Source: Flaveria trinervia (lineage: Eukaryota; Streptophyta; Magnoliopsida; Asterales; Asteraceae). From it: a stretch of 64,000 nt of DNA. Below the pieces are notes generated by a model. The model saw only the letters and a list, made by a program, of their open reading frames with translations. It searched no databases and was not told where the DNA came from. Made by a program: the position numbers and the translations under genes. Positions 36,606 to 48,476 of this stretch are shown piece by piece. Within the stretch, counting starts at the first letter, position 1; every line of letters begins with the position of its first letter. Where the stretch lies: assembly GCA_025506515.1 (NCBI GenBank), contig JACCIX010000895.1, positions 199,501-263,500 on the forward strand. The letters are read 5' to 3'.

Positions 36606-36725
36606 TGAACATGCTCATTAATTAGAGCAGCCAATTCTGCGGGAGTCATGTTAATAGCACCACCACCCTGTTCTCCGGTGCCACGTCCACGTCCGCGTCC
36701 ACGACCACGTCCACGTCCACGTCCA
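36606..36725 (-). pseudogene. Start of X gag
   Basis: On the minus strand the start MDARGRGRG leads into an Arg-Gly repeat and then MTPAELAALINEHVQ, a usual N-terminal gag motif in this clade. The frame is cut by the A-type LTR and continues, in frame, at 4146. The RG repeat arises from a GTCCAC-type hexamer repeat at about 36680-36727. Confidence 0.8.
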
Positions 36726-37006
36726 CGGGCGTCCATTCTTTTCACTTTACATTCACAAATACAATAATGAGTAACATCAAACATATTTAACTCATTGAAG
36801 CGTAGTAAACAGTAAACAAAAGAAATAACGAATCATCACAACCACAACATTCATAACAAAAATAATAACCAAAGTAAATAAATTGTAAATGAGTCACAAT
36901 GTATTTAGCAATGTCAAAATTGAAGTTTGTCGTTCGTGTGGGGAAACAACCCTTCCCACATAGGTTTCAAAAGAAAACACTACGTAGTCTAAGTCATATA
37001 AGGAAG
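36726..37006. other. Spacer between upstream ORF and gag of X
   Basis: AT-rich leader of about 280 bp without a reading frame or recognisable signal. Confidence 0.6.
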
Positions 37007-37708
37007 TCAATCGACAACATCTGACCCATCACTATCATCCTCCATCTCCTCCGGTTCCTCCTCCTCGGGTCCCTCCTCGGGATCCTCCTCATCCTCAGGG
37101 TCTGCTGCAGGAGCAGGAGCTATAGCAATCTGAAGTGCCGCTAGTTGAGCTTCTAAAATGGAAATCCTATTATCGGCTACGGCGTCCCGCTGTTCACGAG
37201 CAGTCACGTGCCCTTGGAGTGCCATAAGACCATCTTGCATATGGTGGCAACCGTTCAGGGTCTTCCCGTGTTCTTCCTCGAGTTCATCCAATTGATGTCT
37301 CAGGTTGTACACCTCTTGTTGTAGTGTACAGACATCACCCGTGAGCCGTCTTACTCGATGTTGTTCAGTATCCAGTGCAACCATTAGTGCAGCAATCAGT
37401 TGCTCGTTGGACTGCGCCGTTCGTGGGAGTGAAGGCATGGGTTGATTGGCATTGTTCTTAGTCCTTGGCTTTGGGACAGGTACGCGCTCCCTAAACATGA
37501 TATGGTCAACAAATCTAGGATAGGAACGCCAGTCTCACGGAGGGTCACGCTTCATCAATGCAAATGGTTGATCCCAGTCAATCTCTTCTCGGGGATAAGC
37601 CAGTCGGGGCCAATCGAATCCATCATCAGGTACGGGTGCGGGAGGTGGGGATTCAGATCGTGTAGGTGATTCAAGTCGTTTACCCGGAGCTCTCGAAGAC
37701 GATGCCAT
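37007..37708 (-). pseudogene. Extra ORF upstream of gag in X (coiled-coil, acidic tail), one stop codon
   Basis: A 233-codon frame between PBS and gag. From the start at 37708 (MASSSRAPGK) it has a Ser/Pro-rich head, a tryptophan-containing stretch (FDWPRLAYP, DWDQPF), and one in-frame TGA near 37535. A basic segment (VPVPKPRTK) follows, then a probable coiled coil (LTGDVCTLQQEVYNLRHQLD) and a strongly acidic end (EEEEPEEMEDD). I do not recognise a domain. Upstream ORFs are known in some plant gypsy lineages (for example Ogre-type), but I cannot say this one is homologous. Apart from one stop, the frame has survived better than pol. Confidence 0.65.
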
Positions 37709-37830
37709 GCTGCAGAGAGTGTGACGTGTATGCCAATGAGTATACAGTAGATGAGAATAAGGCACAGGTAACTAATTAACTGTGTGCGGTTATAGTCTAG
37801 TATGTATGCAACCTAGTTCCCTATAACCAA

Positions 37831-37847
37831 TGGCTCTCATACCAATC
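37831..37847 (-). promoter_or_regulatory. Primer binding site of X
   Basis: Minus strand GATTGGTATGAGAGCCA beside the LTR end GGGTGTGACA. It differs from the tRNA-Met consensus by one base (TATGAG for TATCAG), probably decay. Confidence 0.8.
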
Positions 37848-40581
37848 TGTCACACCCTCAAAATCCACTTGCAGAGTTTTACCGCGAGGCGTGTGAACAA
37901 ACCAGGATCACAGTCAATAGTTACTCAGAACGACTCTATATGCCATAATTTAAATGAAATCAACCCAAGTAAATAAATTTAACAGTGCGGAAGCGTTTAG
38001 AAAACAACCCAAAGTAATAAAAGTATAATTGTGGCAAAACACGTACCAATCCCAAAAGAGAATCATTAATTATTAAAATAATAAAATCGTCTTGAAAACT
38101 GTGTCATAGAATGCAGTGGACCATACAGTGCTCCTATGGCAAGCAAGCTAATGACCTGAGAATAGCATACTAAAATTTCAACACGATGGTTGGTGAGTTC
38201 AAGAGATATTCAAATATAAACAGTTTAATAATAGAGATGTACAAGTAGCGTATTGTAACAGATAGCTAGTCCATTAACAATAAATATTATTTCATAGTGA
38301 TTTCGCAATTGAAGCTGATTGTGTTACGTTGTTGCCTCCTGCCACGACTTAACAGGTCGTGACAATGTTCATTAGGACAACTTGCACCCGGTTGACCTCG
38401 AGTCACACAGGTGGGGCTCGTCAGACCCAGTAGTACTACCCAAATTTCCCCGCTAATCAATATTAACAATTCAAAAGTGTGAGGACTTTTCCATGATATC
38501 AACACTATATAATATTGTACACAACTTAAATACATAAAGAGTTCGTGATTTACCAGTATGCTATCTCCCCAAAGAGAGTAAATAAAAAGTGGGGCATGAA
38601 CTCACCTGCTATGCGTTTAGATACACAGAGTTTGACTTGTCAAACAGAATAGACAGACAACCTTCAGAGGTTATCTAGATCATATAAGTGCATGAGTACG
38701 TGAAATCAAAGAACATGTGAAACCCTAAGTACACTACAACCAAGGACTCAAGATTTCAAACAAAACAAACATGTTTGACCTAGTTGACCCGTTTGACCCG
38801 TTGGTGACTTTATGTGTTGTAAACCATTCAAGTAATCATACACATGTGTCATGCATTGTTAACATTAAATATATCATATGTATGCTATATCATCCAGGTG
38901 TAACACTTAGATCATCATACAACCAAGTATCATACAAGTCATGCGATCTAGAACATTAACCATATCCATAGTTATAACACAACTAACATGTCACACAAAG
39001 ATCAAACCACTCACCACATGCCATGTGAAGCCACTCACGACTTCACATCCTAAACCCTGCCAATCCTACTAAGTAGGGGCCTCAGATTTGCACGCGTGTA
39101 TGATGATCATAACCATATTCATTAACATATGCATTGCATTCAACAAACATCACAACATCAATTTCCAGTCCCAAACATGATGTCCTAACTACTAATCAAC
39201 ACCAACATCATACATGACCATCCAAGTCCAAACATCATCCATGATTATCCAAAACATCCCATACAACTAATTCAACATGTTCATCACCTTAGAATTCATC
39301 CATGATCATACTAACATGCTCCTAACATCCCAAACATGTTCAAGCTATCATTTTTTTAGACGTTATGCAAATAAAGTTTCCCTTGGGAAAGTACCTCCCA
39401 ACATCCATCAACCATCCAATGTATTCATGAATTCAACATATTTATACTATCTCAAGCTCCATACAATATCTAGACATAATCAACATTACCTAATCACCAT
39501 AATCTAACAATCTTCATAAACAAAAGTTTCTACTTTTGGCAAGCTATGAATCAATAACATCCATTCAAGATTTCTATCATTCATAACAACAATCTAGCAT
39601 CCAATCATCATCATGAACGCATCCATAACATCAATCCATCACTAGATCATCATTACATGCAAAATAGTTACTATATTAGTAACCTATGAACAGCAACTTC
39701 AATTCATCAATTTCTTGCAAAATCAATGTATCCTAACATTCATACAACCTACTAATCATCATACATTCATCAAACAATCATCCATCATGCATAATCATAG
39801 CATTTTCAAACTAGGGTTTGTTTCATACACAAGGTTCATGATCAATCCACTAAAAAAATAGAATTCATGCATAATCGACGTTAACTAACATGTATACAAT
39901 CTAACTAACATACTAACATCATCAACCAACATCAATTTCGACTCCATGAGGGTCAATTCACGAATTAGGGTTCGGCTCTAAACAAAAACTCACAAAAACA
40001 TGAAAAATCTAACCTTTAAACGTGTATTAACTTGCAATTGATGATTCCTACGTGTTTTATGCCTTGTAATCGAATCAAATTGGTGTTTTGATGCTTGTTC
40101 TTGGATGATTTCGCAAAGGGAGAGTGTTTGGGGAGTGTTTGCGGCCGAAGGGGGGTTGGATAGGTTTGGAGTTGTTTTATTAAATTTTAATTTACATATT
40201 TACCCTTTTAACCCTTGTAATTTGTATTTTATAAAAACTAGGCTTTAAACTCTTCGTAAAGTGTTTTTAACTTCATAATATAAAGATACAAACTTATGAA
40301 AATCATTATATATCTTATCTTTATAAAAACACAAGACATACGAATAAATAGGCACGTTTCCGCGTTACGCGATTAATTTTCTAATTAACCTTTTAAAAAT
40401 GTGTAAACACATAAACATAACCCAATACTCACATAATCAATTAGATTCATAACAAACTAACATTATCCATTATTATTAGGTCACCAACGTTAAACGACAA
40501 CTAGTGTGTGCTCACGATACGTGTATACAAGACTTAACGGAACTAACGGAGTTTGGTAAGGGAAATTTACCGGATGTCACA
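37848..40581 (-). repeat. 5' LTR of X
   Basis: 2734 bp, plus strand TGTCACACCCTC...CCGGATGTCACA. Minus-strand start TGTGACATCCGG. No other copy is in the window. The central part (about 38900-40000) is AC/AT-rich without reading frames. Confidence 0.85.
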
Positions 40582-42043
40582 AGTTTGGAGGCCGAAAACC
40601 CTCGGCTGTAGTCGGGATGAACTGCATTCTGCATCAGCTAGGGCTAGACGACCGGCTGGAGGCCGAATGGAGGCCATACGGCCGAATAGGGTGCGATTGG
40701 GGTCCATTCGCACGATTGGGGACCATTCGCACGATTGAAGGTCCCTTCGCACGATTGAAAGCCCAGTCGCATGGAGGACATGCGACTGAAGGACCGGTCG
40801 CATAAGTGCTCATCCGCATTAATCCCATTCGCATGAGGTTCATCCGCATTGTCCGTTCGCATGACTGGGCGTTCATTCGCATGAGTGTCCATCCGCATGG
40901 TTCATTCGCATGATGTTCAGTCGCATGGAGCTCATGCGACTGAAGGGTGACCATACGCCCGAATAGGGCTGTTGCACCCGTGGAAAGCGTAGATTGACTT
41001 CTGACTTTCGGGAGAAAGGGCAGATGTAAGTTTTGACGTAAAGGTTCCTGTAAGAGCATGTAAAATGACTGTTGAGACCTTAGAGAGCATGTTGGGCATG
41101 ATGATGATGATGTTGCAGTTTATGCTTGTTATGTATGTATGATGTGCCCTGTATGATGATGATGAATGTGTATGATATGTTCCCTATTATGATGTATGCT
41201 ATCTTTCCGGCGGCTTTACGTGTCACGTTAATGAATGAATGAAGTATTATGTAACGTAAAACGAAAGATAATGAAAGAGGAACATAAAGTAAGAATGCAT
41301 GCATTATTGAATGATGAACGAACGAAGGAAAGGCTTGCAAGCACATATATGAGGTGAGAGCACCCTGTTGTTGCAACAGACTCGGATATTGTGCAATCGT
41401 TGGGATTGCCATGAGGTGAGCAACTCGAGGGTTGCAAGAGACTCGGATGGCGTGCCATCAATGAGAATGGCAATGAGGTGAGCAACTTGATGGTTGCAAC
41501 AGACTCGTATAGCATGCAATCGTTGGGATTGCAAATGAGGTGAGCAACCCTGTTGTCGCAACAAACTCGGGAGGACGACGTATAGATGAATGAAAGTTAA
41601 CGAATGTAATAGAAGATAATAATTATACTATCAACGTGTATGTATATTGCATGGTCACGAACGAATGTAAAGTATAGTATGATTTTGAAGGAAAGAAAAG
41701 AACGGTTTCACGGAAGTAAAGTATGTTTATTTATAAAACTAGAACTCACTCAGCAACGCTGACTTTGATGTGTTTCCAGTTGGCAGGTAGTGATTGCTGA
41801 GGATGGCACTGCGAGGCTACTCAGCTCTTTTGGGATGACATCCAATTATAATGCTTTTGTGATGTAATGCAAACATGTATTTTGTAACCGGATAATGATG
41901 TATTATTTGGTAAAAGTGTTTATAATGAAATGAGATGTCTTTTTGAATGTTTCCGCTGCAATATTTTCTTAAGACAAATGTATTTATATGTTTTATGCGC
42001 GATGAATGACCCGCTGTAAGCGTCCCGGAGACGGGGCCTTACA
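40582..42043 (+). repeat. LTR fragment of W, a relative of Y, opposite orientation
   Basis: Ends GGGGCCTTACA like the Y LTR read on the other strand, and matches it in blocks (near 40585-40670 and 41740-42043). The left side is cut by X at 40581. No PBS follows 42043, so it is a 3' or solo LTR. It carries CG-rich palindromic motifs (40690-40960) and a 62-bp tandem repeat (41349-41572). Confidence 0.88.
41349..41572. repeat. 62-bp tandem repeat with hairpins in W LTR
   Basis: About 3.6 units starting at ATGAGGTGAG (41349, 41411, 41473, 41535). Each complete unit holds a small hairpin: GCAATC...GATTGC in units 1 and 3, and GCCAT...ATGGC in unit 2. A second pair, GCAAC...GTTGC, is also present. 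Confidence 0.85.
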
Positions 42044-42080
42044 TAAAAATAGTTTTCGTAAACTTTAAATATTTTATAGA
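42044..42080 (+). repeat. Short flank, probably part of old LTR C
   Basis: 37 bp of AT-rich DNA between W and B, ending with target-site copy ATAGA (42076-42080). By the B insertion it is joined to 48477 onward. Confidence 0.5.
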
Positions 42081-44659
42081 TGTCACACCCCAACCAACGG
42101 CGGAATCATCAGGGCGGACGAATGGGAGACGATTGCTCATAGCACATGGAACTAATTAAGTGGAAATAATATTAAATGTCATTATTCATTAAACATTACA
42201 AGACACATAAGTGAATACAAAACAATCAAGATACAACAGAAACATAAGACTTTCAATTATTCTAGGTCCAAGTCCCATATGAGCACAAATATCTTCAAGC
42301 ATCAAACCTGAAACATGATAAAAATAAAAGGTCACCTAAAAATAGTTGGTGAGTTTCCAAGGTTTTCATACATAGTATAACAAGGTTACAAGTAGCAATT
42401 CATGTCATAGGTTATAAGTTAGTAAGGTTATAGAACACATATCGTTACAACCAAACCTCGACTTGATTACAAGTATATAAGATTGGCTAAGTGTATTTCG
42501 TTCCCATGATGAACAAGCATACGCCATCAGGAGTCGGCAATACATCAACTTTAGCACCAAATAGGCTTGTCAGGCCCAAAATCTAAGACGTCGCCAGGCT
42601 AGCAATAGTTAATGATTGTAAACAAACTATGTATCTCATATAATCACTTACAACACACAAATAACCATGACAAAATATAAGATGAATTGCAAGTGCATTA
42701 CAAGTCTCAAATGTTTATAAGTGTATGATGTATAAGTATTGTTTCACCCCAAAATAGTGTTGAAAAATATAAAAGGGGCAAGAAAAACTCACATGGTATA
42801 TATAAAGTGATGATAAGAATTTAAACGAGGCTCCAACATTCCCCTTTACAAGACCCTAACGTATATATATTTCAAGGTTAGTTCAAGGGTAACATTAACG
42901 ATTAAATGCGAACTAGGGTTTCCAATAAGAATTTGGGGTTTCTAATAACTAAACAACGTTATAAATCAAATATGTTTTAATCCAATGAAAAAAATATATC
43001 TTTAATAATTTAATATGCAGTGAAATATAAAAATCATTTATAATAATTTGTGAGATTTAATTATAAAATGTAAATAAATTTCATAATTATCATGATTTAA
43101 ACTATATTTAAAGATAATCTATGGACCAATAATAATTTAGCGAGTTAAACTATTACTTAAAATCTATTTTTTTAAATAGCCTAAGTATGACCTTTGTTAA
43201 AGAAAATAATATAAGAATATTGATTTAATAAATTACAGAAAGTAATTAAATGTCTTAAAAAAATAATTAAAATTTATAAACTGATGTTTTATATTATTAG
43301 AAATTTTTCATAATTTTTTTAAAGGCTGAAAAGCCTAAAAAAATAAGGTTGAGAGTGCCGGGTTCGAACCAGGACCTCAAGGTTGTGAGGGTGAGTATGT
43401 AACCAGGACCAGGGCCGAAGCCATGCTAAGAAATGGTTTTAATTGTTAAAAACATAATTGTAAAGAATCCCCTAACTCGTATGAACCCTAGTATGATTTT
43501 GATCCAATTGAACATCAGATGATGTTAGTAATGAAATTAAACATGGGGCTTTTAATCCTTGAATGAAATCAAATGCGTGGTGATTTTAATTATCTGGATT
43601 GATGTCAAAATCGATTAGAACAATAACAAAGAACATCGCGACTGCCCTGAAGTCGATTCAATATTCAAATGTTGTTTTTAATCCAATAACTTTGCAGGTA
43701 GAATCCAAGGACGATGGTAAGCAAAAGCCCCCTATCAATTCGGTTTAATAGAGCTCCGATCCTAGATCCCCGTTGAGTTGCAGGTCGCGAGTTGTATGTT
43801 GCTCGTGGTGTTGGATTTGTGTTTTCCAGGTGAAATTGGAAGTAACAATCGAATAAAGATAGATAGATGTTCGTTGGGTTGAATTAATTAGATTATATTA
43901 AGGTTTAATGGTCGAACGGTTTACGTTTGATGATCAACGGTATTTGATTGTTCGAGGTTCGTAACCGACTTGTAAAGGCAATTAAATGATACAATCAAGT
44001 CGAAACAGGTATACGAATGATTTTGGAACAATTTAGGATCGTTTTCGCTAAGTTTTGGTGGGTTTTGGACCTTGCCCCGCCGCGCCGGAATCGCCGGCCG
44101 ACGCCGGAAGATCGGGGGAGAGAAAATGGGTGGGGGTTGGGTTTTAGTTAATTACACATTTAGTCCCTGAAGTATCCCTCATTTATTATTTCATGCATAA
44201 GCTTTTATGTTAAGTTTAGAAATTATAAATTCCCCTAGACTTTGTAAAGCTCATTTAAATAATAAACCAAATCAATTATTGTTAAACTTTTATAAACTTA
44301 TAAACTTTTATCTTAATTATTTAATTTCATAATAAAAACTTATAACTACTAAAGAACTCTATAAGTTTACTAAAATTTACTTTATAACTTATAAATTTTA
44401 GTAAAACTTTTCTATTAATTATTTATTTGCAAAATGATTAATAATATTTTATAACTTTGCAAAAAAATATAATATATTTCTCTCTCCATAAATTGTTACA
44501 AGTTGTTTTAAATAATAAAAGAAAAAAAAAAAATGAATATATAACCCACAATGAAAGTGTATTTAAATCCATTTAAACTATAAAAAATAATTTTAGTAAT
44601 TGAGACTCAAATTGGGTTCAGGTTTCGGGTTTATGTCTTGAAAAAATACGGATGTTACA
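42081..44659 (-). repeat. 3' LTR of B
   Basis: Plus strand TGTCACACCCC...GATGTTACA. It has many small deletions relative to the 5' LTR, including damage in the tRNA-like cassette (43340-43430). Confidence 0.92.
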
Positions 44660-44676
44660 GTCTCCCCTACTTTAAG

Positions 44677-45850
44677 AAATTTCGTCCCGAAATTTAATCA
44701 TAAGTAGACTAATTTCAAGGATAGGAGGAGACTCAATTGTCATTTTCAATTTTCTAGTGAACTCTGGACAGCGTTTAAACTCAACAAGAATTGTATGACG
44801 TTTGATGTACTTAAGTTTGTTAAGTTTCATCATTCATGATTTCATATATTTGTTGACAAAGGTTACAAGATTATTAACCTAGAATTTTAATTGGTAAACG
44901 TTGTATTTTAAACGATTCAAAACAATTGGAAGGTTTTGTCACGAGGGAAACACTAAGTATTAGTGTGACACGAGACTCGGAGATAAGTTCAGGATGCTTT
45001 TGGATGGAATATGAAATTCATAAAAGCTTTTCAACAATTAACATTAATAAGGTTCTTAGACGATCAATTCTTGTTTACTATTTCGTTGAGGTTTTCAAAG
45101 TTTCATTAGTTTAACTTTGATACGAGAATCGTGTTTGTTATGATTAAGGATTCAATTTAGAATGAGAGCATGTAATAGGCTTTCGGGATAAGTGCAGTTT
45201 TGAGGGAAAGATGTTTAGAAAGATTTTCAAGGGTCATTAAGAGAAATGGGATAAAGAGTTTAAGATTCAAGGAAACAAAATCAATGAAGAAACAAGTCAA
45301 AATAACAAGATGTTTCGAATGTAACGTTCGGTTTACAAACCAAAACATTACGTTGACTTATCAAAGTATTAGGTCAACTATAACCATAATGAACACATGC
45401 GTACCTATAAGCGGACACTCATCCCAAGGGTTCCCAGGTAAGGTAAATGGATCCATCGGTTGATTTGGATTTATATGAATACCTTGCCTAGACAGAACAC
45501 CTCGAGATACAGGCATCCCACTCTTCCAGCATTACATGTTTCAAGTTATAGGACATAGACTTTGACGAGACTTAAAAAAACACGAATAACGATTCAAAAG
45601 CATATTTTTGAAAACCATTTGATTCAGGCATATAATGCCTTAAAATATGATTTTAGATACGTGTGTGCATTAATAAGATTCGAGGTATAAGCATAAACAC
45701 ATAAAGCATATAATCACATAATCAAGTATAAACAATAAGGCACGTATAATCCTATCTAAGCATATAGAATACATGAGAGGACTCATGTGCAAAGGTACTT
45801 AGTTATAGTCTAGGTCATTCCATTTCTAATAACCTAAATCCCTATAACCA
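44677..45850 (-). other. Short internal region of B
   Basis: About 1.2 kb. No convincing coding sequence. A block at 45391-45560 is clearly related to 12893-13065 (A) and 27795-27965 (Z), and 45800-45850 to the PBS-side leader of A. The hairpin array of A and Z is absent. Confidence 0.75.
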
Positions 45851-45867
45851 TGGCTCTGATACCAATT
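45851..45867 (-). promoter_or_regulatory. Primer binding site of B
   Basis: Minus strand AATTGGTATCAGAGCCA beside the LTR end. Initiator tRNA-Met type. Confidence 0.88.
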
Positions 45868-48471
45868 TGTCACACCCCGACCGACGGCGGAATCATCGGG
45901 GCGGACGAATGGGAGACGATTGCTCATAGCACATGGAACTAATTAAGTTGAAATAATATTAAATATCATTATTCATTAAACATTACAAGACACATAAGTG
46001 AATACAAAACAATCAAGATACAACCAGAAACATAAGACTTTCAATTATTCTAGGTCCAAGTCCTATATGAGCATAAAAATATCTTCAAGCATCAAACCTG
46101 AACATGATAAAAGTAAAAGGTCAACTAAAAATACTTCGTGAGTTTCCAAGGTTTTCATACATAGTATAACAAGGTTACAAGTAGCAATTCATGTCATAGG
46201 TTATAAGTTAGTAAGGTTATAGAACACATATCGTTACAACCAAACCTCGACTTGATTACAAGTATATAAGATTGGCTAAGTGTATTTGGTTCCCATGATG
46301 AACAAGCATACGTCATCAGGAGTCGGCAATACATCGACTTTAGCACCAAATAGGCTTGTCAGGCCCAAAGATCTAAGACGTCGCCAGGCTAGCAATAGTT
46401 AATGATTGTAAACAAACTATGTATCTCATATAATCACTTACAACACACAAATAACCATGAAAAAATATAAAGATGAATTGCAAGTGCATTACAAGTCTCA
46501 AATGTTTATAAGTTTACGATGTATAAGTACCATGTTTCACCCCAAAATAGTGTGAAAAATGTAAAAAGGGGTAAGGAAAACTCACATGGTATATATAAAG
46601 TGATGATAAGAATTTAAACGAGGCTCCAACGATTCCCTTTTACAAGACCCTAACGTATATATTTCAAGGTTAAGTTCAAGGGTAACATTAACGATTAAAT
46701 GTGAACTAGGGTTTCCAATAAGAATTTGGGGTTTCTAATAACTAAACAACATTAATAAATCAAATATGTTTTAATCCAATGAAAAAATATATCATTTTAA
46801 TAATTAATATGCAGTGAAATAAAAAATCATTTATAATAATTTGTGAGATTTAATTATAAAATGTAAATAAATTCATAATTATCATGATTAAACTATATTT
46901 AAAGATAACCTATGGACCAATAATAATTAGCGAGTTAAACTATTACTTAAAATCTATTTTTTAAATAGCCTAAGTATGACCTTTGTTAAAGAAAATTAAT
47001 ATAAGAATATATGATTTAATAAATTACAGAAAGTAATTAAATGTCTTAAAAAAATAATTAAAATTTTATAAACTGATGTTTTATAATTATTAGAAATTTT
47101 TCATAATTTTTTTAAAGGCTGAAAAGCCTAAAAAAATAAGGTTGAGGGTGCCCGGGTTCGAACCCGGGACCTCAAGGTTGTGAGGGTGAGTATGTAACCA
47201 GTAGACCAGGGCCGAAGCCATGCTAAGAAATGGTTTTTAATTGTTAAAAACATAACTGTAAAGAAACCCCTAACTCGTATGAACCCTAGTATGATTTTGA
47301 TCCAAATTGAACATCAGATTGATGTTAGTAATGAAATTAAACATGGGGCTTTTAATCCTTGAATGAAATAAAATGCGTGTGTGATTTTAATTACGTGGAT
47401 TGATGTCAAAATCGATTAGAACAATAACAAAGAACATCGCGACTGCCCTGAAGTCGATTCAATATTCAAATGTTGTTTTTAATCCAATTAACTTTGCAGG
47501 TAGAATCCAAGGACGATGGTAAGCAAAAGCCCCCTATCAATTCGGTTTAATAGAGCTCCGATCCTAGATCCCCGTTGAGTTGCAGGTCGCGAGTTGTATG
47601 TTGCTCGTTGGTGTTGGATTTGTGTTTTCCAGGTAAAATTGGAAGTAACAATCGAATAAAGATAGATAGATGTTCGTTTGGGTTGAATTAATTAGCTTAT
47701 TATTAAGGTTTAATGGTCGAACGGTTTACGTTTGATGATCAACGGTTATTTGATTGTTCGAGGTTCGTAACCGACTTGTAAAGGCAATTAAATGATACAA
47801 TCAAGTTCGAAACAGGTATACGAATGATTTTGGAACAATTTAGGATCGTTTTCGCTAAGTTTTGGTGGGTTTTGGACCTTGCCGGCGCCGCGCCGGAACT
47901 TCGCCGGCCGGCGGCCGGAAGATCGGGGAGAGAAAATGGGTGGGGGTGGGTTTTAGTTAATTACACATTTAGTCCCTGAAGTATCCCTCATTTATTATTT
48001 CATGCATAAAGCTTTTATGTTAAGTTTTAGAAATTATAAATTCCCCCTAGACTTATAAAGCTCATTTAAATAATAAACCAAATCAATTATTTCTTAAACT
48101 TTTATAAACTTATAAACTTTATATCTTAATTATTTAATTTCAATAATAAAAACTTATAACTACTAAAGAACTCTATAAGTTTACTAAAATTTACTTTATA
48201 ACTTAATAAATTTAGTAAAACTTTTCTATTTAATTATTTATTTGCAAAATGATTAATAGTATTTTATAACTTTGCAAAAAGATATATATATTTATCTCTT
48301 CATAAATTGTTACAAGTTATTTTAAATAATAAAAGAAAAAAAATGTATATAATAACTTACAATGAAAGTTGTATTTAAATCCATTTAAACTATAAAAAAT
48401 AATTTTAGTAATTGAGACTCAAATTGGGTTCAGGTTTCGGGTTTAAGTCTTGAAAAAATACGGATGTTACA
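45868..48471 (-). repeat. 5' LTR of B
   Basis: 2604 bp, TGTCACACCCCGACC...GATGTTACA on the plus strand, followed by TSD ATAGA (48472-48476). This copy is better preserved than the 3' LTR. Confidence 0.93.
47130..47225 (-). ncRNA. tRNA-like Pol III cassette in B 5' LTR, best preserved copy
   Basis: Minus strand A box TGGTCTACTGG (exact consensus) and B box GGTTCGAACCC (exact consensus) about 33 nt apart. The B box lies in the palindrome CCCGGGTTCGAACCCGGG, followed by CACCCTC and a T7 run. No acceptor stem pairs, so it is a tRNA-derived promoter rather than a tRNA gene. Confidence 0.6.
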
Positions 48472-48476
48472 ATAGA

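Larger units (their letters stand above)
1..40581 (-). mobile_element. Outer Ty3/gypsy element X, split by nested insertions, 3' end off window
   Basis: Reading right to left on the minus strand the parts come in retroviral order: 5' LTR (37848-40581), tRNA-Met type PBS (37831-37847), an extra ORF (37007-37708), gag start (36606-36725), the nested block 4147-36605, then the rest of gag, protease, RT, RNase H and integrase (4146 down to 1). The two gag pieces join exactly in frame when the nested DNA and one copy of the 5-bp duplication TGAAC are removed, so they are one gene. The RT and integrase style is that of plant Tekay/Del-like chromoviruses (family inference). The chromodomain end and the 3' LTR lie outside the window. 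Several nonsense codons and frameshifts make this copy dead. Confidence 0.88.
42081..48471 (-). mobile_element. Non-coding LTR retrotransposon B
   Basis: 3' LTR 42081-44659, PPT at 44660-44676, internal 44677-45850, PBS 45851-45867, 5' LTR 45868-48471, TSD ATAGA on both sides. The LTRs (2.6 kb) are twice as long as the internal region (1.2 kb), which has no retroviral protein. The LTR core, tRNA-like cassette, PBS-side leader and PPT-side sequence (TTTCGTCCCGAAATT) are related to A and Z, so B is a second, diverged family of the same non-autonomous group. Confidence 0.92.

Noticed and set aside
47144..47220. True tRNA gene
   Set aside because: A and B boxes are present but no acceptor stem pairs, and the T-stem is not canonical.
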